NCBI RefSeq assembly: GCF_000471905.2
Contig: NW_006500357.1
Coordinates: forward strand, 3,186,332-3,250,331
DNA length: 64,000 nt
Direction: 5' to 3'
Source: Amborella trichopoda
Lineage: Eukaryota; Streptophyta; Magnoliopsida; Amborellales; Amborellaceae
Below, in pieces: positions 35,269 through 47,741 of this stretch. The translations under genes and the position numbers were made by a program. Each line of letters opens with the position of its first letter. Position 1 is the stretch's first letter. The notes below the pieces were generated by a model that saw nothing but the letters and a program-made list of their open reading frames with translations, had not been told where the DNA came from and searched no databases.

Positions 35269-36444
35269 ATGGCTCGTGGACGTGCTCGACAGTCATATAT
35301 CAAGAATGAGCCAATCCAAAGAGAGCAAGACCTTTGAGATATAGAGATCACATATTTGAAAAGGCAATTAGAGGAGCTAACCCTGTGCTTGATGCAAAAT
35401 CCAGCCCCGACAGACTATGATGATGGTAGTGAGTTGGATAATGTTTTCGAGAACATTCCATGTGCACGCTCCTCATTGGGAGCCTTATGTTTCGGGCAGC
35501 AGATCTTGGGAACTAGGTATTAAAGTTGATATGCAGGGGTTAGTAGAATGATTGCAAGCGGAAGACTATGGAGCACATCTTCAAATACAAAGATGTGCCT
35601 GATGATAGAAAGGCTAAGCTCGTGACCATTAAGCTTAAGGGTCATACATCAGCCTGATGGGAGCAATTGAAAAGGGCTCCAGAAATAGACAAAATTGAAG
35701 ATCACTAATTGGGAAAAGATGAAGAAAAAGTTGAGATAGCAGTTCTTGCCCTTAAACTACACCCATAAGATGTTTCGGTGACTTCATACCCTTCGGCAAG
35801 CGGGACAGTCTGTTGATGATTATATTGACGCAATTAGTGGCGCAAAATAACTTGTCTGAGACTAAAGAGCAGCTAATTGCCTAATACATAGTATGACTGG
35901 GCCAATCGATTCAGGATGCCCTAAGCTTGCACCTTCTATAGACTATTTCAGAAGCCTATCAACGTGCTTTTATGATATAAAAATATCAATGTATGACCAA
36001 GGCTAGCGAAGCCACGAGAGGATATTGGGGTCTCTGTACAGTACAGACCGATTTAATGATCGTAGTGTAAGGCCTGAAGATGCACCATCTGGGGGCTGCA
36101 TGGGTGCCACTGCAACAACTATTAGTCCCCCAAATAGTGTTGGTCTAGGGGCTAGAGTTAAGGGCAACAACTCAACTCTCCGTTATTTCAAGTGCGGGGA
36201 GGCAGGTCACAAAGTTGGAGTTTGTAGGGAGTCGAATAGTTGTCTTGATAAAGGTAAACAACTCATGATTGGGGAAGAAAACTTAGATGATGCTGACGGG
36301 TATGACGATGATACAGTTTATGATGAGGAGCCAGATGAGGATGATCTTGTCTATAGAGATGTTGGAGAGTCCCTGGCTATTCAAAAAAGCCTAATAACAA
36401 CCAAGCACGAAACTCAAGAGGATTGGTTGATTTTATATTGCTAG
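35269..36444 (+). pseudogene. Gypsy-D gag remnant with CCHC knuckle
   Basis: Gag of a Ty3/Gypsy element. It starts with an Arg-rich MARGRAR segment, then a coiled-coil-like LKRQLEELTL. Next are pieces of the capsid domain in several frames (WEKMKKKLR.QFLPLNYTH, LRQAGQSVDDY) and DAL-like helices. An open 139-aa tail (36025-36444) has the knuckle FKCGEAGHKVGVC, where the first Cys is Tyr, and an acidic DDADGYDDD run. It ends in KHETQEDWL, the place where protease normally begins, and nothing recognisable follows. Several frameshifts and stops are present in the first two thirds. Confidence 0.75.
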
Positions 36445-37154
36445 CATACAATATGTGACATCCATTCAATTTGATTTATATGTATTCGATGTATCAAAGT
36501 TCCTTTTGGTATATATATGATAAGGATAATATATTAAGTTTTGGACCGCTATTAGGTAGGATGTGGATTTTAGTATATATCATAAGGCTTTTTGTCCACC
36601 ATAAAAACATCCACCATAAAGGTTACTTGTGGGAGACTGTAGAGAGTGATATTGCTCATATAATTTATGGAATATAATTAGCTTTCATGATTTTGGTATT
36701 GGTAGTTTCAATTGTCCAAGTTTTGATTTTGAGAAGAGTATTTTGTATTTCCATGAATTGAAGATGTAGTTTTAGTTATAATTATTGTTAGCCAAAATAG
36801 GAGAATGTTAGAAATATTCCTATTTTGTGGTTTAACAATAATTATAGAAATGTAATATTGTCTACAATTTAAATGAATTGGTTATCCAATATTAAGATAA
36901 TGATTATTGATAACCATCTCCCCACTCCCTCTTAAGAATAAACACCTTTCATGGGTTAGGATTAAGAAAAAAGAAAATAAATAGAAAAGAGATATAAGGT
37001 ACGGTCTGGCTCTTCCTCACTCTCCATAAAGAAGTTTCCCATCAAGCTTGGAGGAGAAAAGAGTTGAAGGCCGATCACCCTTCATATATCTGAACGAGAA
37101 GCCCTTTTAAATTTACATGATTTTCAATTTCTTAAGGGGTCTGGTTTCCATACA
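36445..37154. other. No gene; contains a strong hairpin
   Basis: A palindrome at 36777-36846 pairs TATAATTATTGTTAGCCAAA with its complement across a short loop. The rest (to 37154) is AT-rich with nothing recognised. I considered an LTR starting at 36806 but could not support it. Confidence 0.5.
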
Positions 37155-37929
37155 GTTGCAACCGTAAACAATCCCACTACGGTGCACCTTCAAATTTTAT
37201 CATAATATATAATTTTAATATAAAATGTTCTTGAGATTATCTCAAAATCTATTTTTATATCTAATTATAAAATTTTAAATTTTAAAAATAGTTAAAATCA
37301 AGTAAATCTATAAACATATGAAAATCTTGAAAATAGACGGTATAGATAATATGTTGTAAGATGCACTATTTTTGAGACTCAAAATCTTTGTAAATTTCAT
37401 AGTTATACATCTGATGTTGAGATGATTAATCACATGGTTTTTCAACATTACAACAACTTTTTCCGATGGATTTTTGAGGTGCTTCCGTTGTTCTACATTA
37501 TCAGGTTGCAACCTTATATAAACCTTTTCCTTTATTAAATCTATAATAAATAGAGAAAAAAGTTTATATTGTACCATGCATTATTTTTGGAACTTAAAAC
37601 CTCTTTTTTATATATTTACACATCTTAAAGTTGAGATGATGAATTACATGGTTTTTCAACATTAAAACAACCTTTTTCGATGAATTTTTAAGGTGCATGT
37701 GTAATTTGTACATTTAAAGGATGCAACCTTATAGTATCTAGACTGTCCATTTTCAAGATTCTCATATGTGTATAGATCTATTTGACTTTAATCATTTTTA
37801 AAATTTAAAATTTTATAATTAGATATAAAAATAGATTTTCAGGTAATTCTAATAATTTTTTACACCAAAGTCATATGTTGTGATAAAATTTAGAGGCGCA
37901 CCTTAATTGGATTGGTTAAGGTTGCAAAC
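37155..37929. mobile_element. 775-bp foldback element (MITE/MULE-like) upstream of the host gene
   Basis: Inverted arms of about 190 bp: the left starts GTTGCAACCGTAAACAATCC and the right, reversed, starts GTTTGCAACCTTAACCAATCC. Both continue with AAGGTGC(A/G)CC..AAATTTTATCA and a long ATCTATTTTTATATCTAATT block. Inside is a partial direct repeat (GTTGAGATGAT..ATGGTTTTTCAACATTA at 37414 and 37633). There is no coding sequence. I could not find a clean target duplication. Confidence 0.8.
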
Positions 37930-37983
37930 TTATAGAGGGCAGGCCTCTCTCCCCTGCAAAAATTGTTCCCCCTCTCTCTCTCC
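37930..37983 (+). promoter_or_regulatory. Likely core promoter/5' UTR of the host gene
   Basis: TTATAGAGG (37930-37938) directly adjoins the foldback element. Pyrimidine-rich tracts (CCTCTCTCCCC, CCCTCTCTCTCTCC), as in plant Y-patches and 5' leaders, follow. The start codon is at 37984. No transcript data are available, so the start site is inferred. Confidence 0.4.
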
Positions 37984-38117
37984 ATGTCTTTAGTAGACTA
38001 CGCATCGTCGGACTCTGAAGAAGAGAGAGAAACAGCAAATGAAGAGGAGAGAGAAACTACGACCGCTGTTGTTGCTCTGCCTCGTTCCTCCGTCTCTCCT
38101 GCTCCTACTGCTAACCA
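37984..38117 (+). CDS. Exon 1 of the host gene
   Basis: 134 bp from ATG to AACCA, then donor GTGAGT at 38118. It encodes the acidic head and Ala/Pro/Thr linker. The overlapping frame 38039-38347 runs into the intron and is a shadow. Confidence 0.8.
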
Positions 38118-41100
38118 GTGAGTCTCTGTCACTCATTTTGGTTATGGCTACCATCCCCTGCTCTCTCTCACTCTCTCTCTGTAAATTATTGGGGAAATTT
38201 TTTGTTTTGAATTTTTATGTTTCCTTGTTTCTTATGCTTTCTGCTTGGCATGATTTTTCCTCATTGTTGATTTCTGAATCCGAAGCTTTTTCTTATTCAA
38301 GTTTACTTCTTTCAAGGAATTGGCTTCATTATTTTTTATACAATTGAAACTGTAGGGCTTGATGGAGTGGCTTTCACTGTAGATAGTTTCTCATTCCTTG
38401 AAATATTCTGAATATTTTGTCAGAATAACAGTTCTGTCTATGTAGTGCAAAATTATAGGTTTTTAGAGAGTTAGCTCATCGTACGGGGATTTTGGTTGTG
38501 GAATATGATACTCGTTTACTAATGTGATGCTCTTTTTGGTTGTTATTTGTCAACCTAGATTTGGGAATTCTCTAATGTGAAGCTGTATAATGAAGTCTAT
38601 TACGGGATATTTTTCATTCGCTTGTTATTTTATTGAAAGCACATTTCTTGAATCAGTGAATTTGCAACTACTATCTGTATGCTAACGATAAATAAGCATA
38701 CACTATGGTTAAATTGCGCGTCTATTTTTCAATTTCAAGTTGAAGGAGCTACGAGCTCGAGTAATGGAAAAGGCTGAATTCATGTGTAGGGTATTATTGC
38801 TTACAACAACAACTGTTCATTTTTGGTGTGCTTTATTGTGATAATTTCTTGGAGGTTTTATCAAATTGAACAAACACTATCCTTTCTCATGATGGACGTA
38901 CTAGATTGGGTGTTTGTCGCTTCTTCACAGCACTTCTTCAAGGGGTTTGAAAACTTAATTTGCAAGTTGCAAGGACGCAATTTATCACAAAAAAGGAAAA
39001 AACTTCTTGATCTCAGCTTTCCATAAAGTTGCTAGATGAAGGTCGATTGATGGAGCTGATTTGGACATCTCTAAATCTGTAAAAAAATAAATTGGAGGAT
39101 TGTTTCGTTGGGAAATTTTTGATGTTTTGATAAAAATGTGTTCCTAAGTGATGATGTTGAAGGTCTATGGAATTGAAAACTATGTACTCTTTATCTCTAG
39201 CAATAGCCACTCTCTTAGCCACGAAGATGAGGGGACTACTAGTTATAGCATTTGATTGCCATGGGGTGCATTCACTAAGTGGTGGAAGGAAAAATTGGGA
39301 TAGAACCCTTGATAGTTATATGTGCATTGATTCCACAAATAGGCAGGGTAAGCATGCCTTTTCTTTTCTTTTTTTTGAATTAATGATTCCATGTGTGATT
39401 TTTTAAGCGGATTTAGAGAAGGCCCATTGCGACATGGATTGGAGGTTTTGAGACTACTTGATGGGGCATGCATTATAGGGTTTGTGGAAGGGACGGGTTA
39501 GGGAGTGTTTTTTACAAGATATTATTTTGTTCATAGCGAATGGATTGTGATGGGTTTTCTTAGGAGCTTCAAAGGAGTATGACAAGGTGTATTCCTATTC
39601 AATTTCTGTTTTATTTATAGTCGTGAAATGACTCAGTATACCTTTTGACTTGGACGGTATACCTAGCTCCCCCCCTTAATTCAACAGTGAGCCTAAGATT
39701 GATTGAAGGATTTAAAGAATTCTGAGGATCACTTTGGATTATGTTGGGAACTCAAAAGCTCTTTCTTTGGTGCTATGAGCTAGTATTTGGGAAGTGAATG
39801 AGAAAGGAAAAACAAATGGGGTTTGGTATTAGTACACTTGATGGACATTTGGGCATCAATACTGGCGTCTAGGGCTGATGGACTTCCTAGTAGATACTTT
39901 GGCCTACCTCTTCATGTTGGACGAACACAGACACTTATATGATCTAGTAATTGAAGGATTTGGTGGAAGATTGTCTTATTGAACGAAGAATTTTTATCCT
40001 TTTCAAGAAGTATTGACCTTATCAAATAATCATCATCATCGTCATAGCCTTTTACCAACTAATTGGAGTCAGGTACACGAATCATGGTTTGCCATTCTGC
40101 TCTACTAGTGGCCATACCCTTAGAGGGGCCATAAATTCTCATATCTTTTCTCACTACTTCTAACCATATCTTTTTAGGCGTACCCCTTGCCCTTTTTGAG
40201 GCTTTTACTTGAACTAACTTGCCCCTCTTAACAGGTTCTATACTAGGTCTGCGCCACACATGGCCAACCCACCTAAATATTCTCTCTCATCTTATCGCCT
40301 ATTGGTGCCACACTTAAAATTTTCTCAAATGTATTCATTTTGAATTCTATCCCTTCTTGTCTTCCACTCATCCATCTCAACATCCTCATCTCCGCTACAC
40401 TCATTCTATGGATATATTGGTTTTTGACAGCTCAACATTCCGTTCCATAAAAAGCAAAGCTGGTCTCACAACTGTCTTATGGAACTTACCCTTCAGCTTC
40501 ATTGGTATTGCAGTGATCACATAAAATTTCAGTTGCACATCTCCACTTTGCCTACCCAGCTCTAATTTTGTGTGCGACATCTTCCTCAATCTCGCTCCAT
40601 TTTTTTGGATTATCGACCCAAGATATCGAAAGTGCGCTCTTTTTGGTATTTCTTGACCGTCAATCTTAATTGCTTCATCGTTTCTACTCCTATTATTACT
40701 AAACTTGCATTCCATACTTTATCAAGATAACACTCAATAATGCTCAACCTATTAACGTCCTTGCTCCAAATTTTGGCCGGGATGACGAAATAGTTAGAAA
40801 GCATAAAAATGTACACTTCTTGCATGGCAACAATATACACAATGCTCATTTGGTGAAATAGAGGAGAGATACAAGCCTGAAGAAAGCAGACCTCTAGACT
40901 AAGATGTTCGAATAAAGCTCTAAACAACCACATAGGGGGATCTTATTTCACCACCCATTTTATTGCAGATGGAGTCGTGGTGATGTTGTATATATAGCGA
41001 TCAGTCATTAATCATCATTCAAGAATCTATAGTTACACTTGTTGGACGTAAAGTTTTAGTCATATACAACAAACAATTATTTGCTTCCTTGTTGTAGATT

Positions 41101-44100
41101 CACCCTCACTTTTAAGGCGTCTTTTAAAAAGCTTTGGAGTCTGCATCATCCAACGCAGGACTAAAAGATAACCGTGCAAGTAGGACTAGGATTTCGAAGA
41201 TTAGGGTTTGTGAGATCTTGGTATGCAATTAGGGTTATGGTTTATGAGAGCTAGGGTTATAGTTACGTAGTTAGCGATGGAGGAGATTCAGGTTTAGCAT
41301 GGAAGGTTGTAAGATGATGCATATGGGGTCATAGATATAATTGGTTTAATAAGGGGTTTCAGGTTTAAAGGGACGAAAGAAGGTAATGTGACTGGTATTT
41401 AGGGCTTAGGGCTGAATTAGAAAATTGAGTAAAGGGATGTGGGATTTCAGACTTCATTGGAGATGGCTTGCTTGTAGGATTCAAGAGGAGGTCCATGGAT
41501 GGTAAAAAAATATGGGTATAGTGTGGGGTTTAGAGATAAAATGGATGAATGCCATGAATCATAGAGAGAGAAGCAGATGATGGAAGAAGAAAAATTGCGC
41601 GAAATTTCTACGTTCAAATAAAATCAGCATCTTACAAGTTTGGGGTTTGTGGAATGGACACCATAGAGTAGATGAAATAAGCATCACCTTGGGTGGAATC
41701 CCCACCACCACCTTGGATGGAATCACCACCACCTTAATTTTCAAGAAAATCAAGCAATTCTCATTAAAATAATCAAATAAAACAATATAATCAAATAAAA
41801 CAATGTCCTCGCCGTTGTCCTTGCCATTGGCCTTTTATATGTATTTGAAATACCTCTTGGCTCCTAAGCCCATTAGAATACCTCTTCTCTCCATTTCATG
41901 TATTTAAAATAATCCATTCTAATCAAATACCCCTTAACTCCTAATTCCATCATATCTTAAGCTCCAACTAATATAATAATTTGACCATGACTCTAGTTAG
42001 AAGTTGGAAACCTTAACTAGTCAGACTGTATGCACATAAGGAATCCTTAAAACAACTAAGAGGCTTGAAGTCGGGTGCTTTAAACTCGATTTTTATGGGT
42101 GGTCGTTTGAATTGGCATTCAGCAAAAGTGGGTGAAGTCTTATGGAATCAACAAGGAGAGGTCTTTATTGCCACTCAAAGGGCCCCTAGATCTATGTGAT
42201 ATTACTTATGCTGAATCTAGAGCCCTTTTTCAGGATTGCACCATTGCATATTGAGGAATACTCTCTCAATCTCATTAGATGGTCAAGGAGGGAAGCTCCA
42301 CCACCTTGGATAGTGGCACAAATTTTGGCAGTGATTTGAGAGGGTAGTGGGATGTGAAAAATAATCATTTATACACTCATTGCGTGTTTTATGGCTAAGT
42401 AGGCTAATGGCTGATTGATTGGCTACAGAAGGTGCTGAGTGTGCGACTATTGTAATTCGGCCTTAGCTATTTTCCTTGTAGTGTGGTATGACCTTTTATT
42501 GTTTATGTTTTCTGCTAAATCTATCTGACTTTAAATTAATAAAACAGCCATCATTAAAAGAAAAAAAAAGGTCTAGGATTCCAATCATCAACAAAGGAAA
42601 TCCAAAACAACTAAATTAAGATTGACGTGGAACTCCTAACTAAAACTTAAACTTAAGTGAATGGTGAACCTAAGATTCATCATTAAATTCATAGACATAA
42701 CAATCCTAGGTCTTGAAGACATCTTTGAATGTGCTTTGATCACTGCAAATTGACATCCAGGTAAAAATTATGCCCTCTGGAAGCTGCCTGTATCAGCCTT
42801 GGTTGAAAGAACTAGGACCAAGTTACATTTGTGCTTCCCCCTCTCATCCCCAGTGCTGATGCTTCTTTGTTGGCTCGTAAGGATGAAGTTGAATGCTATT
42901 CTTGATGCACTCACTACTATACCCTTTTGTGGCTTGAGTGCTTGGGGGCCTGTGACATTTGCACAGACCAGCTCTAGCCTTCTAACTTCCTCTCCAATTC
43001 TTTCCATTGGTGCTGCTCGTTTCAAGACCATTGGTCACTATATCACTCTGGGACCTTGAGACTCAATTTTCGAGATAGGATCTGTGGTTGGACCATAGTT
43101 AAGGGAACCTTGTGGGTAGGGTGACGATCCCGCTCTGGATCCTTGATCCCACAGTCCCTGAAAGGGATCTTGTAGGGACCCCGGTTTTTCGATTTTGGGA
43201 TTTCTCTCCCAAGAAAAGGGGACCACGTTCCATCCATCGGTGAAATCTAGTTCCATTTCAAAATAGATCACCGCTTCCATCAACCATGGTCCAAGGTTTT
43301 GGTACATTAAAATATTGGTTTTTTATGTTTATGGGATCTACTTTCATTAACGGATGATACCAGGTCAGAGATTGCCATTGTTTCAAGTTCCCATTGTTTA
43401 GGAATCATAAGTTCCATGATGGTAAAATCCAGTCCCTTTTTCGCATAGCACGAAGTTCCATTATTTTATATTCTTTATTTGAACTAGGCGTAGTCTAGAG
43501 TGACTCAATGTTTTATTAAGTCCTATTGTGTAAGCCATCCCTTTTAGTTGTGAGAATGTATATTTCATTTAAAATCTTATATTTATGATGTCCTATTGTT
43601 TTAGATTCTTAAATAACAATGATGAATCCTCTTACTTGTGAGATAGAATATATGCTTTCATTTCAAGCTTTAAAAAGATTCTTTTACATTTGAGAGAGAG
43701 AGAGCGTAGTTCATCTTGTCCTCTTACCCCTTTGGAGAGCCAGCCTTTGAGAAACAATGGAAGCAAAGGAGACTACATTCGAAGAAGATGACCCTTGAGT
43801 GGTAGGATTCTGGGTTGCTGGGGACTCTGAGGTAATGGTGCATGCCAAACTTGTGTCACGGCTTGAAGATGTAGCGGGAAGGATGGGCCTTGGTAATGGA
43901 GCACTCTGACGAGCCTCATTATCAGCATCAAGGCGGTCGCCTAATGCTTCTAATGCCCCAACATCATCATCAAGGTGGTTAACATCAAGATGAAAATCTC
44001 ATTCTTTGTACTTCTCTGCGTAGTTTGATCGCAGTCTACTTAACAACCTGTCATTGTAGTGAACACAAACCAATGACTCGGAGCATTGAGCATTTACTTG

Positions 44101-47100
44101 TTCTACTTAACACTGTGAATATAACTATACATACTCTAGCACCTTTCAGCACATGATGAGTTGACACTCTGAGACAACACCTTAACAACTGTGAATATAA
44201 TTCAGGAACCCCACCACTATATAGATCCCACCACGAAATAGCTGACATTGTTCCTCTATCGAAAATGGATGTCGGGAGTAGACTCCTTTATTACTTACAA
44301 AATCACTATTGTGTTGCCGCATTCTACTCCTCTCATTCTCGTTTGGGTACAACCTCGCAAATGCATCAAGATAAGACGCTTATACTTTTTTATCGTGGTG
44401 CGGCTTTAGCCTCTTCTCCCCATTCCCAAGAGTGATACTTAGGACTTAAAACATGTGCCAAACATAATTATTTAGAATAAAAGGAACCCCGTTATATGAC
44501 ATACTTAAACCTCGATTTCTTCACTAAGGGAACTCGTACTAGCTCTACTTGACAACCTCAATTTTATGTATAGTGTAGCTTAGATTCTTGCTAGTCAAAA
44601 CATCGAACCCATTGACATGGGATCTCTCTCTCTCATAAACCTAAGGATCTCGTTCTTTGTCTTATTCACTGTACGGACACCAATCCTAACCCCAAGGAGC
44701 TTCCTCTACAGGGCGGTTCGGCGAATTCCTAGCTGATCCCGCCCCCGATGCCACTCCCTCTCCAACAACTATGGGTTGGAGAAATGGTATCGTATATGGA
44801 TAGTGGAAACTCTGAAATGCTCCATTAGTTCTTTCAAAGTGCCCCGGTTTTTGTGATTCCCCTCCTATAGATCCTCTGCTGTGAAGTGCGCTTTGGGGGT
44901 CTTGGTTTTGTTATCCTTATAAATCTGAGGTTCTGACCTTGTCATAGTTATTTGCATCTCACTTATCGGTTCCAGTGATCTTCAAGATTATTTGGGAAAT
45001 TTTGAACTGCATGGTCGATCATATGTGCTTTCTCTCTCTGGATTTGTTGAGTTAAAATGATAATCAGCCTAAATGACTGCACAGTATGTGTACAACGTTC
45101 CCTAGCTTTTAAGTGATCTTAGCTTGAGGAGCTTAGGTTGAGCTCAGTTTTGTCACCTGTGGAATAATAAACAACCCCCATAAAACATTTTATGAACAGC
45201 TTAGACTCAAGAAAAGCTGAAGTGACGCTTTCATGAACTGCTACATGGAATCCTCACACCCTTGCTTGGCATCATGATGAAATGAATTGCATTTGTCTCA
45301 AAAAGAACTTGTATCTCCTTTAAGATGACAAGCTTGTATCTCAATATTTTAAATATGATCTATTTGTCCTACGTTTTTTTTTCTTCTTCTTCTTTTTGGA
45401 TCTTGAAATGAACGGTGCTACCTCCTTGCCTGAAAACAAGCCCTTTTCATTCTTTCTTGAAATGCAATTATGTATTCATTATTTCCAATTTGCAGGAACT
45501 TGAGATTTCCGCCGCAAGCATATATGACTCCAAACTCATCTACTCAGTCCATTGAGAAACTTCCAGATGCCTCAGATCTTTTTGATTCTCCGGTTTTCTC
45601 ATCGAGTCAGCTGAGAGCTGGTGATCACTCATCGAGGGTCGCAGCTGCTATGGCAGAAAGTGCTTCAAGGAAACGAGAGGCAAATGGATCAGTTCCTTCG
45701 CTTCCACACAGGAAACTTCCCCGTGGAAACCTACCTCCATCAAGAATTAGTCCAGATACTTTGGGTGGTGTTCTATTGCCACCTCAACTGAATGGCAGGT
45801 CAGTTGCAATCTATTTCCATGCTTATTTTTTGTTAGCAATGCAAATAAACTTGAAGGTTTTTATTAATTTATAGCTGAGTTTTCTGAAACTTTGTAATCT
45901 TTTGAGATGTTTAGAATGAGCCTCATGATTGTGATAGATTATGACTTAATACGAAGTTCAGGGCAGCTCATTTGGCACATTCCTGCAATAGATCATGTGA
46001 AGCCCTAAGATATGCTTGTAGTGAGTGCATCACAGTATGGAATGCTGCAGTTATTTCCTTTAATTTTCTTGGGAGGTCTATGAAGATCAGGAATGTCAGC
46101 AATGAGTAGTGTGTGCTTAATAAACCTATGCTGTCAGGCATGCTTAGATACATTTGGTACGTATTGACCATGCATGAAATGCATTCTTACCTGATTATTT
46201 ATTATGAAAATAATTAAAAAGGTAAAGTAACAGAGTTATATAAGCAATATCTGTTGTCCATTACAAGTCCTCTCATTAAAGTTTTCTTTAGCAATCAACA
46301 ATACTTGTTATCTTCTTATAACTGACAGTGGTCTAATCTTTCAAAGTGATCAACCCAGTCAATTACTGTGCATTTCTGGATTCAACTGGGTAAGTTTGAC
46401 ACTTTAAATCATTTTACATGGGTAGTTTCAGCTTTCAAAGAATGAAATCCGTAGCCAGTGGACTTGTCTCATTAGGATGCAATTCATTGGTATGGTACTC
46501 ACTTTTTGTGAGTGCCCAGCAAAAAGAACTTATTATTTTAATTGATTTTTCTCATGAGCATTAGTAGTGTGCTTACATTATGTAATTGTGAAGGCACTAA
46601 GCATGAAAAGGGACTCCTAAGAAGTGATTGGCCTCTATGAGGATTCAGTAGTCATGAAAATAGTGTTCTAACTTGGCCCTTTGGAAACTTGAGCTAGCAT
46701 GATGGAGGCCCATAAAGAGGGGATGTTGGGCCTACTGTTAGGCACAAGCAGAAAAACGTATATCAGCAGCCAATCATCATGGTGTCATGCTTCAAGTGCA
46801 TGGAATCAAGGCGTATTCCATTTACCACGATGAAGGTTATGAAGAATTTGGGGAATCCCCATTGAGCTGGCATATGAGCTAGTACCAGTTCATAGAGTGA
46901 ACAAGTTTAGGAAGCATTAGCTGATTGAGTCAGGGTCTAGCTCAAGTCACGTTTGGGAGGCTCTACTAAATTTGGACTTAAGGATGAAGTTTAATGTAAT
47001 GTTAGGAGCTATATACATGGATTCTTTGTATGGTCCCTTGCCCCGCATCGGAGACATATCTAGATAAGTACGGGTATGTATTCTCCTGGATTCATTCTTT

Positions 47101-47688
47101 GGATACACATTAAAAAGTTTCCAACTTTGGTTTCCAATAATGCTTCTTTTTGCTTTGCGTTCAAAATGATAGAGCACAGGGCAAACTTCCTTGTAATGAA
47201 TTAAAAATAAAAAGTACCTTTTCTTTGTTATACATTAACAAAAACAAAAATTTGCTTTATTTTCTTAATCATTAAATAAAAAAAGAAAAACTTGTGCTTT
47301 TTGTTCTACATTCAAAACAAAAGAGCACATAACAGATCTGTGAACTTTTATGCTGTGAATCAAAAATAAAACTTGCTTTTCTTTTGTTATGCATTCAACA
47401 AGCAAAAATGAGAAACTTGCTTTAATTTATTGTGCATTAAATAATTAAAATAAAACTTGCTTTTGTTTCTATATTCAAGTGAAACAGACTTTTTGATGTG
47501 ATTCAAAAATAAAAATTTGCTTTTTATGATTCTACAATCAAAGAACTTGGCCTTCTTTGTTATGCATTAAATGACAAATAAAAATTTATTCTTTCCTATG
47601 CATTCAAAATGAAGGTACATGGGGGTGGAGTCATCATGATAGTCATGCTTTTATATCATATGGATGTAGATATACATTGTATATCCTT

Positions 47689-47741
<53 letters not shown>

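Noticed and set aside
36806..37154. LTR starting TGTTAGAAATATTCC after a purine-rich GGAGAA
   Set aside because: The start lies in the loop of a hairpin and I found no partner LTR, so the TG start is probably chance.
38039..38347. 102-aa frame overlapping exon 1
   Set aside because: Different frame from exon 1 and runs through the splice donor into the intron.
41190..41275. TAGGGTT-rich stretch as an interstitial telomere repeat
   Set aside because: The TTTAGGG spacing is irregular; it looks like ordinary AT-rich DNA.
46850..46930. Gypsy integrase-like frame ([19 protein letters not shown])
   Set aside because: Too short, no neighbouring pol domain, and only a handful of matching residues.
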